In this document: in pieces, positions 1 through 8,411 of the stretch
Layout of the letters: each line of letters starts with the position of its first letter
Position numbering within the stretch: the first letter of the stretch is position 1
Assembly: GCA_000403255.2 (NCBI GenBank)
Contig: KE159593.1
Coordinates: 363,469 to 423,691, forward strand
Length of the DNA: 60,223 bases
DNA from: Lachnospiraceae bacterium 3-1
GTDB lineage: Bacteria; Bacillota; Clostridia; Lachnospirales; Lachnospiraceae
Reading direction: 5' to 3'
Program-made: the position numbers and the translations under genes
The notes under the pieces: model-generated
Database searches by the model: none
The model's input: the letters and a program-made list of their open reading frames with translations, nothing else
Told to the model about the DNA's origin: nothing

Positions 1-534
<534 letters not shown>

Positions 535-645
535 GAGAGAAAAGCGAAGGAAGCGGAAGATGGAAGAAAGGCTCTGTATGGATTTTTGAAGGTATATGAA
601 TTATTACTTTACAAATGGTAATAAGTTTGTTATACTTTTGTAAGT

Positions 646-719
646 GGCCTAGTGGCTCAGTTGGTTAGAGCGCCGCCCTGTCACGGCGGAGGTCGAGGGT
701 TCGAGTCCCTTCTGGGTCG
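646..719 (+). tRNA. tRNA-Asp (GTC)
   Basis: The cloverleaf folds with acceptor GGCCTAG pairing with CTGGGTC. The anticodon loop is CTGTCAC (anticodon GTC) and the T-arm is GGTTCGAGTCC. CCA is not encoded. It is the first of seven tRNA genes downstream of the rRNA. Confidence 0.95.
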
Positions 720-776
720 TTCACATATGAACATTTAAGATTTTAAGTTTAATGTGAAGATGTATGAAGCAAATAT

Positions 777-849
777 GGGATCTTAGCTCAGCTGGGAGAG
801 CATCTGCCTTACAAGCAGAGGGTCACAGGTTCGAGCCCTGTAGGTCCCA
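777..849 (+). tRNA. tRNA-Val (TAC)
   Basis: The acceptor stem GGGATCT pairs with AGGTCCC, using one wobble pair. The anticodon loop is CTTACAA (anticodon TAC). The T-loop is GGTTCGAGCC. CCA is not encoded. Confidence 0.95.
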
Positions 850-901
850 TTTTCATGCTTATTGGATTTGTTTTTCATAGGTATGAAGGAAAAGAGTACA
901 G

Positions 902-974
902 GCCGATGTGGCTCAATTGGCAGAGCAGCTGATTTGTAATCAGCAGGTTATCGGTTCGAGTCCGATCATCGGCT
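902..974 (+). tRNA. tRNA-Thr (TGT)
   Basis: The acceptor stem GCCGATG pairs perfectly with CATCGGC. The anticodon loop is TTTGTAA (anticodon TGT) with a GGTTCGAGTCC T-arm. Confidence 0.95.
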
Positions 975-990
975 CTTTGGAAATATATAT

Positions 991-1072
991 GGATGGATTC
1001 CCGAGTGGCCAAAGGGGGCAGACTGTAAATCTGTTGGCGACGCCTTCGAAGGTTCGAATCCTTCTCCATCCA
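991..1072 (+). tRNA. tRNA-Tyr (GTA)
   Basis: This is a class II tRNA of about 82 nt with a long variable arm. The acceptor stem GGATGGA pairs with TCCATCC, and the anticodon loop is CTGTAAA (GTA). Its T-arm and 3' end are repeated in degenerate form immediately downstream. Confidence 0.95.
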
Positions 1073-1167
1073 TTTAGGATAGGTTGGAATGAAACCAAAA
1101 CGGTTCAAGTCCTTCTCCGTCCATTCAAGATAGGTTGGAATGAAACCAAAACGGTTCGAATCCTTTC
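1051..1167 (+). repeat. 51-bp tandem repeat made from the tRNA-Tyr 3' end
   Basis: A unit starting GGTTCGAATCCTTCTCCATC occurs at 1051-1101, again with a few changes at 1102-1152, and partially from 1153. It includes the T-arm, the 3' acceptor strand and a spacer containing AGGTTGGAATGAAACC. Only the first copy belongs to a complete tRNA; the others lack the 5' half. I read this as slippage or unequal-recombination copies of the tRNA-Tyr 3' end. Confidence 0.85.
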
Positions 1168-1193
1168 CTAATCTATAAAATTTTTTTATGTAT

Positions 1194-1267
1194 CGCGGGG
1201 TGGAGCAGTCTGGAAGCTCGTCGGGCTCATAACCCGAAGGTCACAGGTTCAAATCCTGTCCCCGCAA
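1194..1267 (+). tRNA. initiator tRNA-fMet (CAT)
   Basis: The anticodon loop is CTCATAA (CAT). The anticodon stem has three consecutive G:C pairs (GGG/CCC) and the acceptor has a C1-A72 mismatch (CGCGGGG against CCCCGCA). Both are initiator hallmarks that separate it from elongator Met. Confidence 0.93.
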
Positions 1268-1279
1268 TTTTTCTTTTTT

Positions 1280-1352
<73 letters not shown>

Positions 1353-1365
1353 CTTGTTGAATTAT

Positions 1366-1438
1366 GGGATATTAGCTCAGTTGGTAGAGCACTTGACTTT
1401 TAATCAAGTTGTCCGGGGTTCGAATCCCCGATGTCTCA
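1366..1438 (+). tRNA. tRNA-Lys (TTT)
   Basis: The acceptor GGGATAT pairs with ATGTCTC with G:T wobbles. The anticodon loop is CTTTTAA (TTT). It is the last tRNA before the terminator. Confidence 0.95.
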
Positions 1439-1450
1439 TTGCTTAAGTAA

Positions 1451-1486
1451 TAGGAATTCTTGAAGAATCAAGAGTTCCTATTTTTC
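1451..1486 (+). terminator. Rho-independent terminator of the rRNA/tRNA unit
   Basis: A near-perfect 13-bp stem, TAGGAATTCTTGA against TCAAGAGTTCCTA, with an AGAA loop is followed by TTTTT. It lies 12 nt after tRNA-Lys. Confidence 0.85.
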
Positions 1487-1526
1487 TGTTTAAAAATTAA
1501 ATGACAGATGTTTAAAGAAAAAAGAA

Positions 1527-1841
1527 TCAGCCTTTTTCTTCACAAAGTCGGTTTAAAAGGCTTAGCACTAAAATCATATCACTATCATTCAACAACTTAA
1601 ATTTTGACAAAGCTTTATTGACTAGCTCGGGATTTTTCTGTTGTTGATCAAAGAATTCCACAGGAGTTATCTCAAAGTAATCACATATGGAAAAAAATTC
1701 AGTTAAAGAAGGAAGGGATTTGCCAGAAGAAATATTATTGATATATCCTCTGCTATGCCCTAAATCGTAACTCATCTGATATTCAGAAATTCCTCTTTTT
1801 ATCCGAAGCTGTGTGATTCGGTTTCTGACAAATTCATCCAT
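1527..1841 (-). CDS. XRE-family helix-turn-helix regulator
   Basis: This is a 104-aa cytoplasmic DNA-binding protein. Residues about 6-62 form a Cro/CI-type helix-turn-helix: VRNRITQLRIKRGISEYQMS leads into a recognition segment with HSRGYINNISSG and then LPSLTEFFSICDYFEITPVE. The C-terminal 40 residues are helical and may serve dimerisation. The start was set at the ATG with AGGAGG nine bases upstream (1851-1856); a frame extending nine codons further has no such site. It is transcribed divergently from the secreted-protein gene at 2037. The shared intergenic region holds a 15-bp direct repeat that could be its operator. The target is unknown. Confidence 0.85.
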   Translation of the reverse strand: MDEFVRNRITQLRIKRGISEYQMSYDLGHSRGYINNISSGKSLPSLTEFFSICDYFEITPVEFFDQQQKNPELVNKALSKFKLLNDSDMILVLSLLNRLCEEKG

Positions 1842-1901
1842 GATAATCTTCCTCCTAGATATATACATATTATAAATGACAAAAACAAGGAATATTCCAT
1901 G

Positions 1902-1948
1902 TTAAAATGTTATAATAGCTTGAAACATCTGATTTAAAATGTTATTAT
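1902..1948. promoter_or_regulatory. Direct repeat between divergent genes, candidate operator
   Basis: TTAAAATGTTATAAT at 1902-1916 recurs with one mismatch as TTAAAATGTTATTAT at 1934-1948. The centre spacing of 32 bp is about three helical turns. The first copy contains a TATAAT -10-like hexamer. The location between an XRE regulator and a divergent gene suggests a regulator site; this is inference. Confidence 0.35.
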
Positions 1949-2036
1949 ATGATAAAAGATGATAATATAAGAAATTTGAAGAAAAAAGACATTTATAAAA
2001 TGATAATGACAGAAGTGAAGTGTATGGAGGACAGAA

Positions 2037-2669
2037 ATGGAAAAAAAGACAGCAAACCATTTACGGATGTTATTATTATCCTTTTGCTTTATTTTTTTGT
2101 TGAAAAGCTGGCGGGTAAGTGCATCTGTGGCTGAGATTTCAGAGGATTATGAATTAGGAGAAGTATATGAAGGAAATATATCCTACAATGAGAAGGTAAG
2201 GTCTTTTTCTTTTATTCTTTGGGAGAAATCTCGCGTTACGTTAAATTTAAAGTGTAGCAGAGGAAGATGTAGTGGAGCGATTAATTATGCATCAGGAAAA
2301 AAAGCATTAAAAAGAGAAGATTTGGAGTTTGAGAGGAATTATTTTACGGGAGAATCTTTTGCAAAGTTATCAAGAATCCTGCCTGCTGGTGCATACGATA
2401 TAGAGATTCAAAATGAAGGAAAGTGGAAATGGCAGACATGTCGATTTTCTTTTTGGATTCAGGCACAGAGTTTCCAAACAGATGTAAAAACAGTTGATTC
2501 TCCTACTATTGCGAATATCAGAAAAAACCTGAAAAATAAAACCTATCATAATTTAATATATTTTATAAAAAGTATTGAAAGCCCTGGGAATGATATGATA
2601 ATATCTATACATATTCCACAATGGAATAATAGAAAGGAGAAGGAAAAATGGCAAACAGGTTTGTGTTAA
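2037..2669 (+). CDS. Small secreted protein of unknown function
   Basis: The protein has 210 aa. Residues about 8-30 are a signal peptide (basic start, hydrophobic LLLSFCFIFLL, small residues SASVA), so the product is probably exported. The rest has alternating polar and aromatic residues with a YDIEIQ...WQTCRFSFWIQ segment that looks like a beta-sandwich, and two cysteines close together (KCSRGRC). GGAGG lies nine bases before the ATG. The last 22 bp overlap the start of the dehydrogenase gene, so the stop lies past the next gene's ribosome binding site. I recognise no family. It is divergent from the XRE gene. Confidence 0.6.
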   Translation: MEKKTANHLRMLLLSFCFIFLLKSWRVSASVAEISEDYELGEVYEGNISYNEKVRSFSFILWEKSRVTLNLKCSRGRCSGAINYASGKKALKREDLEFERNYFTGESFAKLSRILPAGAYDIEIQNEGKWKWQTCRFSFWIQAQSFQTDVKTVDSPTIANIRKNLKNKTYHNLIYFIKSIESPGNDMIISIHIPQWNNRKEKEKWQTGLC

Positions 2670-3796
2670 ATGAAACTTCATATCATGGGGCAGGGGCAAT
2701 TCAGGAAATTGCAGGAGAAGCAAAAGGAAGAGGGTTCCAGAAAGCATTTGTGTGTTCTGACCCAGATTTGGTGAAGTTTGGAGTAACCAAAAAAGTATTG
2801 GATGTATTGGATCAGGCAGGGTTGACATATGAATTATATTCTGATATTAAACCGAATCCAACCATTGAGAATGTACAGACAGGAGTAGCAGCATATAAGA
2901 AATCAGGAGCAGATTACTTAGTTGCTATTGGGGGCGGTTCTTCCATGGATACTGCAAAAGCAATTGGTATTATTATCAATAATCCAGACTTTGAAGATGT
3001 GGTAAGCTTAGAAGGCGTTGCACCTACAAAGAATAAATCCGTTCCCATTTTTGCAGTACCAACGACTGCTGGAACTGCGGCAGAGGTAACGATTAATTAT
3101 GTTATTACAGATGCTGCAAAGAATCGTAAAATGGTATGTGTAGATCCCAAAGATATTCCAGTTGTAGCCTTTGTTGATTCAGATATGATGGCGTCTATGC
3201 CAAAAGGATTGACGGCAGCTACAGGCATGGATGCACTAACCCATGCAATTGAGGGATATATTACGGCAGGAGCTTGGGAATTATCTGATATGTTCCATAT
3301 TAAGGCTATTGAAATCATAGCAAAGAACCTTCGGGGAGCAGTGGACAACACGCCAGAAGGAAGAGAAGGAATGGCTCTTGGACAATATGTAGCTGGAATG
3401 GGATTTTCCAATGTTGGTCTTGGAATTGTTCATTCTATGGCACATCCTTTGGGAGCATTGTATGATACGCCTCATGGCGTTGCCAATGCAATTATCCTGC
3501 CAACTGTTATGGAATATAATGCAGAAGCTACCGGAGAAAAATACCGTGAAATTGCTAGAGCAATGGGCGTAGAAGGGGTAGATTCCATGACACAGGAGGA
3601 ATACCGGAAAGCAGCAATCGATGCAGTGAAACAGCTTTCGAAGGATGTTGGAATTCCTACAGATTTAAAAGAGATTGTAAAGAAAGAGGATGTTCCTTTC
3701 TTGGCGCAGTCTGCTTATGATGATGCTTGCAGGCCAGGAAATCCCAAAGAGACCAGTGTTGAGGATATTACTAAATTGTATGAAGCTTTAATCTAG
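2648..3796 (+). CDS. fucO: Iron-dependent alcohol dehydrogenase, lactaldehyde reductase type
   Basis: This 382-aa group III alcohol dehydrogenase is very close in pattern to E. coli FucO, which reduces L-lactaldehyde to 1,2-propanediol with NADH. The family NAD-binding GGGS (residues 95-98) is present. The metal ligands align at D195, H199, H262 and H276 (GMDALTHAIEG, VHSMAHPLGALYDTPHG), each one residue before the E. coli numbering. Length is full. The start has GGAGAAGG upstream. No fucose or rhamnose catabolic genes are nearby, so the physiological aldehyde cannot be told from context. A terminator follows. Confidence 0.88.
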   Translation: MANRFVLNETSYHGAGAIQEIAGEAKGRGFQKAFVCSDPDLVKFGVTKKVLDVLDQAGLTYELYSDIKPNPTIENVQTGVAAYKKSGADYLVAIGGGSSMDTAKAIGIIINNPDFEDVVSLEGVAPTKNKSVPIFAVPTTAGTAAEVTINYVITDAAKNRKMVCVDPKDIPVVAFVDSDMMASMPKGLTAATGMDALTHAIEGYITAGAWELSDMFHIKAIEIIAKNLRGAVDNTPEGREGMALGQYVAGMGFSNVGLGIVHSMAHPLGALYDTPHGVANAIILPTVMEYNAEATGEKYREIARAMGVEGVDSMTQEEYRKAAIDAVKQLSKDVGIPTDLKEIVKKEDVPFLAQSAYDDACRPGNPKETSVEDITKLYEALI

Positions 3797-3798
3797 AT

Positions 3799-3838
3799 GA
3801 AAAGGAAAAGCATTCTGTATGGGGTGCTTTTCTTTTTG
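3799..3838 (+). terminator. Terminator after fucO
   Basis: GAAAAGCA pairs with TGCTTTTC around a 12-nt loop and is followed by TTTTT. Confidence 0.6.
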
Positions 3839-3907
3839 GATAAAAATTTTTTGAATTCTAAAAAGAAATAGGTATGGGATTTGCTTGATTATTTTGCGCA
3901 TAAAACA

Positions 3908-3936
3908 TTGCATAATAGGGAAAATGGTATTATAAT
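3908..3936 (+). promoter_or_regulatory. SigmaA-type promoter for the DUF1858 gene
   Basis: TTGCAT (3908-3913), a 17-bp spacer and TATAAT (3931-3936) lie about 60 bp upstream of the start codon. Confidence 0.7.
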
Positions 3937-3998
3937 ATAAAAACATGTTTATTTTATTATTATCAGTAATAGAGATTAGTATGTAAGGAGGAAGAAAA

Positions 3999-4199
3999 AT
4001 GGCTCAGGTAACAAAAGAAACAATGATTGGAGAATTACTTCAAATTGATGAGAACGTAGCGCCAATTTTACTGGAGATAGGAATGCATTGTCTTGGCTGT
4101 CCATCTTCTCAGATGGAAACAATTGCAGAGGCGGCAATGGTTCATGGAATAGATCCAGATGCACTGGTAAATAAAATCAATGATTTTCTGGCAAAATAA
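3999..4199 (+). CDS. DUF1858 protein (hybrid-cluster-protein-associated redox disulfide domain)
   Basis: This 66-aa protein consists entirely of one DUF1858 domain. It contains the motif GMHCLGCPSS with a CxxC pair (C32, C35) and the trailing METIAEAAMVHGID helix. In other genomes the domain accompanies hybrid-cluster proteins or DUF438/redox proteins, and a disulfide or metal role has been proposed; the biochemical function is not established. A strong AAGGAGG lies before the ATG and it has its own promoter. It stands alone here, with no hybrid-cluster gene in the window. Confidence 0.85.
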   Translation: MAQVTKETMIGELLQIDENVAPILLEIGMHCLGCPSSQMETIAEAAMVHGIDPDALVNKINDFLAK

Positions 4200-4251
4200 G
4201 TTATTCTTAGGCAGGGTCTGCCCATGGAAAGGCCAAAGAGAGATCCATAAT

Positions 4252-4361
4252 AGACGGAGTAATCAGACTTGTTGTAAAAGGAAAATTGACTGATTACCCC
4301 GTCTTCCTTTGTTCAGAGGCAGTCTTTGATTAAGATCTGGAAAAAAGACTGTCAAAATTTT
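4252..4361 (+). terminator. Two consecutive stem-loops after the DUF1858 gene
   Basis: A 15-bp stem with one mismatch (4252-4266 with 4290-4304) is followed by a 10-bp stem (4318-4327 with 4344-4353) and a short T run. One or both may end the upstream transcript. Neither has a strong U tract, so another RNA role is possible. Confidence 0.45.
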
Positions 4362-5142
4362 AAATTATGATTCGTGAATGATATTTCCTTTCTTACATAC
4401 AATGAAATATCTGTGTGATTCCTCCTTTTTTGCTTCACAAATTGTGAAGGTATTTTGTGATGTAATAAAGTGTTTTTGCTAAACCCTGTAGGTTCAGCGA
4501 ATATGAGGCAATGGTACAAAAGGCTGCCCCATACAGAATATTCCCAGAAATTTTTAAATGTTTTTGGGAAATAATATTCCAGTCAGGATACTCCATTTTC
4601 TTTTTTCTTCTCCCAAAATATGGAATTGCTTGTTCCATAACTGCCAGCATAGTTTATTTTTAATTTGTGGAATGTCCTGAAGGAATTGTAGAAATAGATC
4701 TTTTCTGAGATGGAATAAGGTGGGTCCTATACCGAAAGCATAGGTTTTTGCCTATTACTGAATACAGACGTATTTTGAAAAATATTCATGAAAAGTAAAA
4801 AACATACAGATGATCGATTTGTTTCCGGGTTAATTTTATTGGATTTCCACATACTATAAATCTGTGGAAGATGATGTGTAGAAACAGAAAATACATTTGC
4901 AGTTAAAGACAATTTTAAATATGTTGGATGAAAAGATCTGGGAACGGCAAAGTAGTTCTTCTTTGCACTGGTTTTGAGAAAACAGCGCAAATAGCCATTT
5001 TAACTTGGGTTGACTCCTTTCTGTCTGAATCCAGAATGTCATCTCCAGTTATTTATAGCATACAAATAATACCAAATGCAATATATTTCGGGAATTATTT
5101 AGAAAATTAATATTTTTTTTAGAAAATCAGGGGGAGTACGAC
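4362..5142. other. AT-rich stretch without a supported gene
   Basis: Open frames of 60-87 codons exist here on both strands, but none has a ribosome binding site or a recognisable product. I see no RNA gene or repeat. It could be decayed sequence. Confidence 0.5.
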
Positions 5143-5172
5143 TTGACGAAATGTAAGGATATGTAATATACT
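5143..5172 (+). promoter_or_regulatory. Promoter upstream of mecA
   Basis: TTGACG (5143-5148), an 18-bp spacer and TATACT (5167-5172) lie about 125 bp before the mecA start. Confidence 0.65.
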
Positions 5173-5298
5173 TTGAGTACTATAAGCAGGCGATTTTTTG
5201 GTTTTCCTGTTTATAACAGTTTAAATATTTTTAGCTTTGTATTAACATATATCTTATGGAATTCCTGATGTGGCAATTTAGAAGAAGGAAGTGATCAC

Positions 5299-6090
5299 AT
5301 GAAAATTGAGAAAGTAAATGAGAACCAGATTCGTTGTACCCTTACCAGGGAGGATTTGGCAGATCGGCAGCTTAAGTTAAGTGAATTGGCATATGGCACA
5401 GAGAAAGCGAAGACGCTTTTTCGGGACATGATGCAGCAGGCGGCTTATGAATGTGGATTTGAAGCAGAGGACATCCCGTTGATGATAGAGGCTATCCCTC
5501 TTTCTGCGGATACAATAATATTAATTATAACAAAGGTGGAATATCCAGAGGAGCTGGATACCCGTTTTTCACAGTTTGCGCCAGGCGATTCAGAAGATGA
5601 TGTTAAAAGTGAATATATTGGTGAGGAAAGTGATAAAACTTTTGAATCAGCAGGAGCAGATGATATTTTAGATTTGGTTCGTAAGCTGCAGGAACAGAAT
5701 AGAGGTACAGAGACAGAAGAACGCAGCGATGATTATATTCCATTAGAAAAGGCTGTTGGAAGAAAGAAGAAGGAAAAGGAAGAACCACTTGTCGTAGATA
5801 TTACGAAGCTTTTTGTATTCGATGAACTGGATGAGGTAAATCGGTTGGCACGAGTGTTGAAAGGATTTTACAATGGATGCAACGTGCTGTATAAGAATAA
5901 GTTAAATCGGAAATACTATTTGATTATCAGCAAGAGTCAGCACACACCCGAAGAATTTAACAAGGTTTGCAATATTTTGTCAGAGTATGCACATCAGGAA
6001 AAATACTCTTCTGCAATCAGGGCATATTTTGAGGAACATTATGAATTGATTTTGAAGGAAGATGCATTGCAGATATTGAGCAAGATTTGA
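5299..6090 (+). CDS. mecA: Adaptor protein MecA
   Basis: This 263-aa protein is a ClpC adaptor that delivers substrates to the ClpCP protease; in Bacillus it controls ComK. The N-terminal domain (about 1-90; MKIEKVNENQIRCTLTREDL, then LMIEAIPLSADTIILIITKV) is typical of MecA substrate binding. After an acidic linker with a basic patch (GRKKKEKEE near 154-162) the C-terminal ClpC-binding domain starts at about 165 (ITKLFVFDELDEVNRLARVL) and ends near ILSKI. AGAAGGAAGTG precedes the ATG. No ClpC gene is in the window. The downstream phosphatase at 27108 resembles the enzyme acting on ClpCP's arginine-phosphate tags, so both touch the same protease pathway. Confidence 0.9.
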   Translation: MKIEKVNENQIRCTLTREDLADRQLKLSELAYGTEKAKTLFRDMMQQAAYECGFEAEDIPLMIEAIPLSADTIILIITKVEYPEELDTRFSQFAPGDSEDDVKSEYIGEESDKTFESAGADDILDLVRKLQEQNRGTETEERSDDYIPLEKAVGRKKKEKEEPLVVDITKLFVFDELDEVNRLARVLKGFYNGCNVLYKNKLNRKYYLIISKSQHTPEEFNKVCNILSEYAHQEKYSSAIRAYFEEHYELILKEDALQILSKI

Positions 6091-6094
6091 GAGT

Positions 6095-6124
6095 AACCCC
6101 TTGTGTTTTTACATAAGGGGTTTT
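6095..6124 (+). terminator. Terminator between mecA and the GH18 gene
   Basis: AACCCCTTGTG pairs with CATAAGGGGTT around a TTTTTA loop, followed by TTTT. It lies only 5 nt after the mecA stop and 8 nt before the next ribosome binding site, so some read-through to the GH18 gene is plausible. Confidence 0.75.
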
Positions 6125-6141
6125 CTACATAGGAGGATGAA

Positions 6142-8214
6142 ATGTCAGAACGGGGAAAAAAGTTCCCCCAAGAGGGAACCGCTGAATGGGATACAGGGGA
6201 TGATGCTATTTGGGGGCAGAATCCAGAGGAAGAAAATATAGATTGGGAGATAGAAGAAGATTCTATCTGGAGGCAGAATTTGGATGAGGGAAGCATGAAT
6301 TGGGATCTGGAGACAGAGATGGAACCAGATGATGTTGATTGGGAGACAGATCAGAAGAGGGAACGAGACAGGAGAACTTTAAGACCCAGGAAAGAGACAG
6401 AAGCGAGAAGGAAAAGGAGACCTTCTGGGCCAAGAAGCCCTCAAAGCCGCAACAGGAAAGGTGGGCGGAGGAGATCCAGAAGGAATGACAGAATGCCTAT
6501 ATTGGTGGCAGCGATTTTTATTACGGTGGTAGTTTCCTTGTCATTGCTCAGTGTGGTAATCAAAAAATACAGCCCCAGTAAAGAGCGGATGAATTTGGAT
6601 GAATATTATAACATTCAAAGTAAAGAGGATGTTGCAATTATTTTAGATGGTCAGCGGCTGGAGGAAATAGCCAAATACTGGGATGGTCATGTATATATGG
6701 ATTATAAATTGGTGCAGCAATATTTGAACCAACGGTTTTATTGGGATTCCAATGAAAATATTCTAAGGTATGTTACCGACGTGGATGTTATTTCAGTAAA
6801 TGCAGGAAGTACAGAATATGTTGTAACCAAAAAAAATGAAACCACAGATTATGTAATTGTGAAGGTGGATGGGGAGAAGATGTATCTGGCTTTGGATTTT
6901 GTTCAGAAATATACGAATATTGATTTTGCTATGTATGAGACCCCAAACCGTGTAAAAATTACTGCATCCTGGGGAGAAATTCAGAACGCATCCATACGGA
7001 AAAAGACCGAGATCCGTGTAAAAGGAGGAATTAAGAGTCCCATTGTGGCAGATCTGGAAAAAGAGAGTAAGGTGACGATTCTGGATGCAGGAGAGGATTG
7101 GAGTAAGGTCTGCACAGAGGATGGTATGATTGGCTGGCTGAAAAATAAAAAGCTGGGTGAGGTAAATACAGAGACGATGGAAAGAGAATTTGAGGAGCCG
7201 GTATTTTCCCATATGCTGCGGGAGGAGCCAGTGAGTCTTGGATGGCATCAGGTCACCACACAGGAGGCCAATGGAAGGATTTCCAATGTGCTGCAATCCA
7301 CCAAAGGGGTGAATGTAATTTCACCTACCTGGTTTTATCTCAATGATAACGATGGAAACATTTTTTCTCTGGCTAGCAGAGATTATGTAAATTACTGTCA
7401 TCAGAATAATATAGAGGTATGGGCTTTGGTTAGCAACTTAGAGAATCCAGAGGCGGACAGTACGTATGTTTTAACCCATACTTCCACCAGGGATTATCTC
7501 ACAAATCAGATTATTGCAGCGGCGATTGAATATGATTTAGATGGAATTAATTTGGATTTTGAGGCGTTAAGTGGCGAAGTGGGAGATTCTTATATTCAAT
7601 TTATTCGGGAGCTATCATTGAAATGTGAGAAAAATAATCTGGTGCTTTCCGTGGACAATTATGTGCCTACAAATTACACTGCTTTTTACAACCGTGGGGA
7701 GCAGGCCGTGTTTGCAGATTATGTAATTATTATGGGGTACGATGAGCATTACAGTGGTTCGGAGGATATTGGTTCGGTAGCTTCCATTGGCTTTGTGAGG
7801 GAAGGGGTGGAAAATACCCTGAAGGAGGTTCCCCCAGAGCAGACAATCCTTGCGATGCCTTTTTATAGCAGAGTATGGGAGCTGACGCCGAAGGATGGCG
7901 CAGGAGAAGATGTGGAATCTGCAACGGAGGAGTATTTACCTTATACCTTTACCTGTACAGAAGAGGGTATGCAGACAGTAGAGAACCGTTATACGGACCA
8001 TGGCGCCGAGGCTTTCTGGTCTGAGGAGGATGGACAGTATATAGCAGAATATGAGAGTGAAGGGAAAACTTATAAAATGTGGATTGAAAATGAGGCTTCC
8101 CTGGAAGAAAAATTAAAGGTTATGAAGCAGAATAACCTGGCAGGCGCAGCCTATTGGAAATTAGGGCTGGAACGGCCTTCTGCATGGGATACTATTATTA
8201 AATATGTAAATTGA
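6142..8214 (+). CDS. Membrane-anchored GH18 glycosyl hydrolase with SH3 domain (YaaH-like)
   Basis: The protein has 690 aa. The first 117 residues are cytoplasmic, acidic then strongly basic. A single membrane segment lies at about 118-142. Outside it come a copper-amine-oxidase-N-like domain (about 165-275), a bacterial SH3 domain (about 285-350) and a GH18 barrel (about 370-690). The GH18 catalytic motif DGINLDFE is intact, with E474 as the acid and D467/D472 in place. Family members cleave N-acetylglucosaminyl links in peptidoglycan or chitin; YaaH/SleL relatives act on spore cortex. The architecture suggests cell-wall binding and trimming. AGGAGG precedes the ATG. The exact substrate is not shown by sequence. 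Confidence 0.88.
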   Translation: MSERGKKFPQEGTAEWDTGDDAIWGQNPEEENIDWEIEEDSIWRQNLDEGSMNWDLETEMEPDDVDWETDQKRERDRRTLRPRKETEARRKRRPSGPRSPQSRNRKGGRRRSRRNDRMPILVAAIFITVVVSLSLLSVVIKKYSPSKERMNLDEYYNIQSKEDVAIILDGQRLEEIAKYWDGHVYMDYKLVQQYLNQRFYWDSNENILRYVTDVDVISVNAGSTEYVVTKKNETTDYVIVKVDGEKMYLALDFVQKYTNIDFAMYETPNRVKITASWGEIQNASIRKKTEIRVKGGIKSPIVADLEKESKVTILDAGEDWSKVCTEDGMIGWLKNKKLGEVNTETMEREFEEPVFSHMLREEPVSLGWHQVTTQEANGRISNVLQSTKGVNVISPTWFYLNDNDGNIFSLASRDYVNYCHQNNIEVWALVSNLENPEADSTYVLTHTSTRDYLTNQIIAAAIEYDLDGINLDFEALSGEVGDSYIQFIRELSLKCEKNNLVLSVDNYVPTNYTAFYNRGEQAVFADYVIIMGYDEHYSGSEDIGSVASIGFVREGVENTLKEVPPEQTILAMPFYSRVWELTPKDGAGEDVESATEEYLPYTFTCTEEGMQTVENRYTDHGAEAFWSEEDGQYIAEYESEGKTYKMWIENEASLEEKLKVMKQNNLAGAAYWKLGLERPSAWDTIIKYVN

Positions 8215-8237
8215 TACGACAGATTTTGCTGTGAAAG

Positions 8238-8282
8238 CAATGTAAGGGGCATTTTCATTTTTTGAAAATGTCCCTTACATTG
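8238..8282 (+). terminator. Long stem-loop after the GH18 gene
   Basis: A 19-bp stem, left CAATGTAAGGGGCATTTTC and right GAAAATGTCCCTTACATTG, has one G:T pair and a short loop. There is little T tract after it. It probably ends or protects the mRNA. Confidence 0.65.
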
Positions 8283-8329
8283 TAATAGCGAATCCACCAG
8301 TCGCAACATTTAAGTGTCCGATTACTGCA

Positions 8330-8349
8330 TTTCCAAAGTTTTTTGGAAA
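8330..8349 (+). promoter_or_regulatory. Small inverted repeat in the leader of the LytTR gene
   Basis: TTTCCAAA and TTTGGAAA form an 8-bp hairpin with a 4-nt loop. A near-palindrome ACATTTAAGTGT lies at about 8307-8318. Either could be a regulator or RNA element; no function is demonstrated. Confidence 0.3.
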
Positions 8350-8411
8350 AGAGTGCCGATAACATAAGTAGCCGAAAGCAAATTTCCAAAAAAGTCATGA
8401 GGTGGAAGGAA

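Noticed and set aside
1051-1167. Possible CRISPR-like repeats
   Set aside because: The period is 51 bp with no distinct spacers, and the repeat is the tRNA-Tyr 3' end.
875-1171. Frames of 77 and 87 codons over the tRNA genes
   Set aside because: They are translations of tRNA sequence; the real features are the tRNA genes.
1949-2134. Plus-strand frame of 61 codons before the secreted protein
   Set aside because: It overlaps the better-supported 210-aa frame, which has GGAGG and a signal peptide.
4435-4650. Minus-strand frame of 71 codons
   Set aside because: No ribosome binding site, no promoter, no recognisable product; located in an AT-rich gap.
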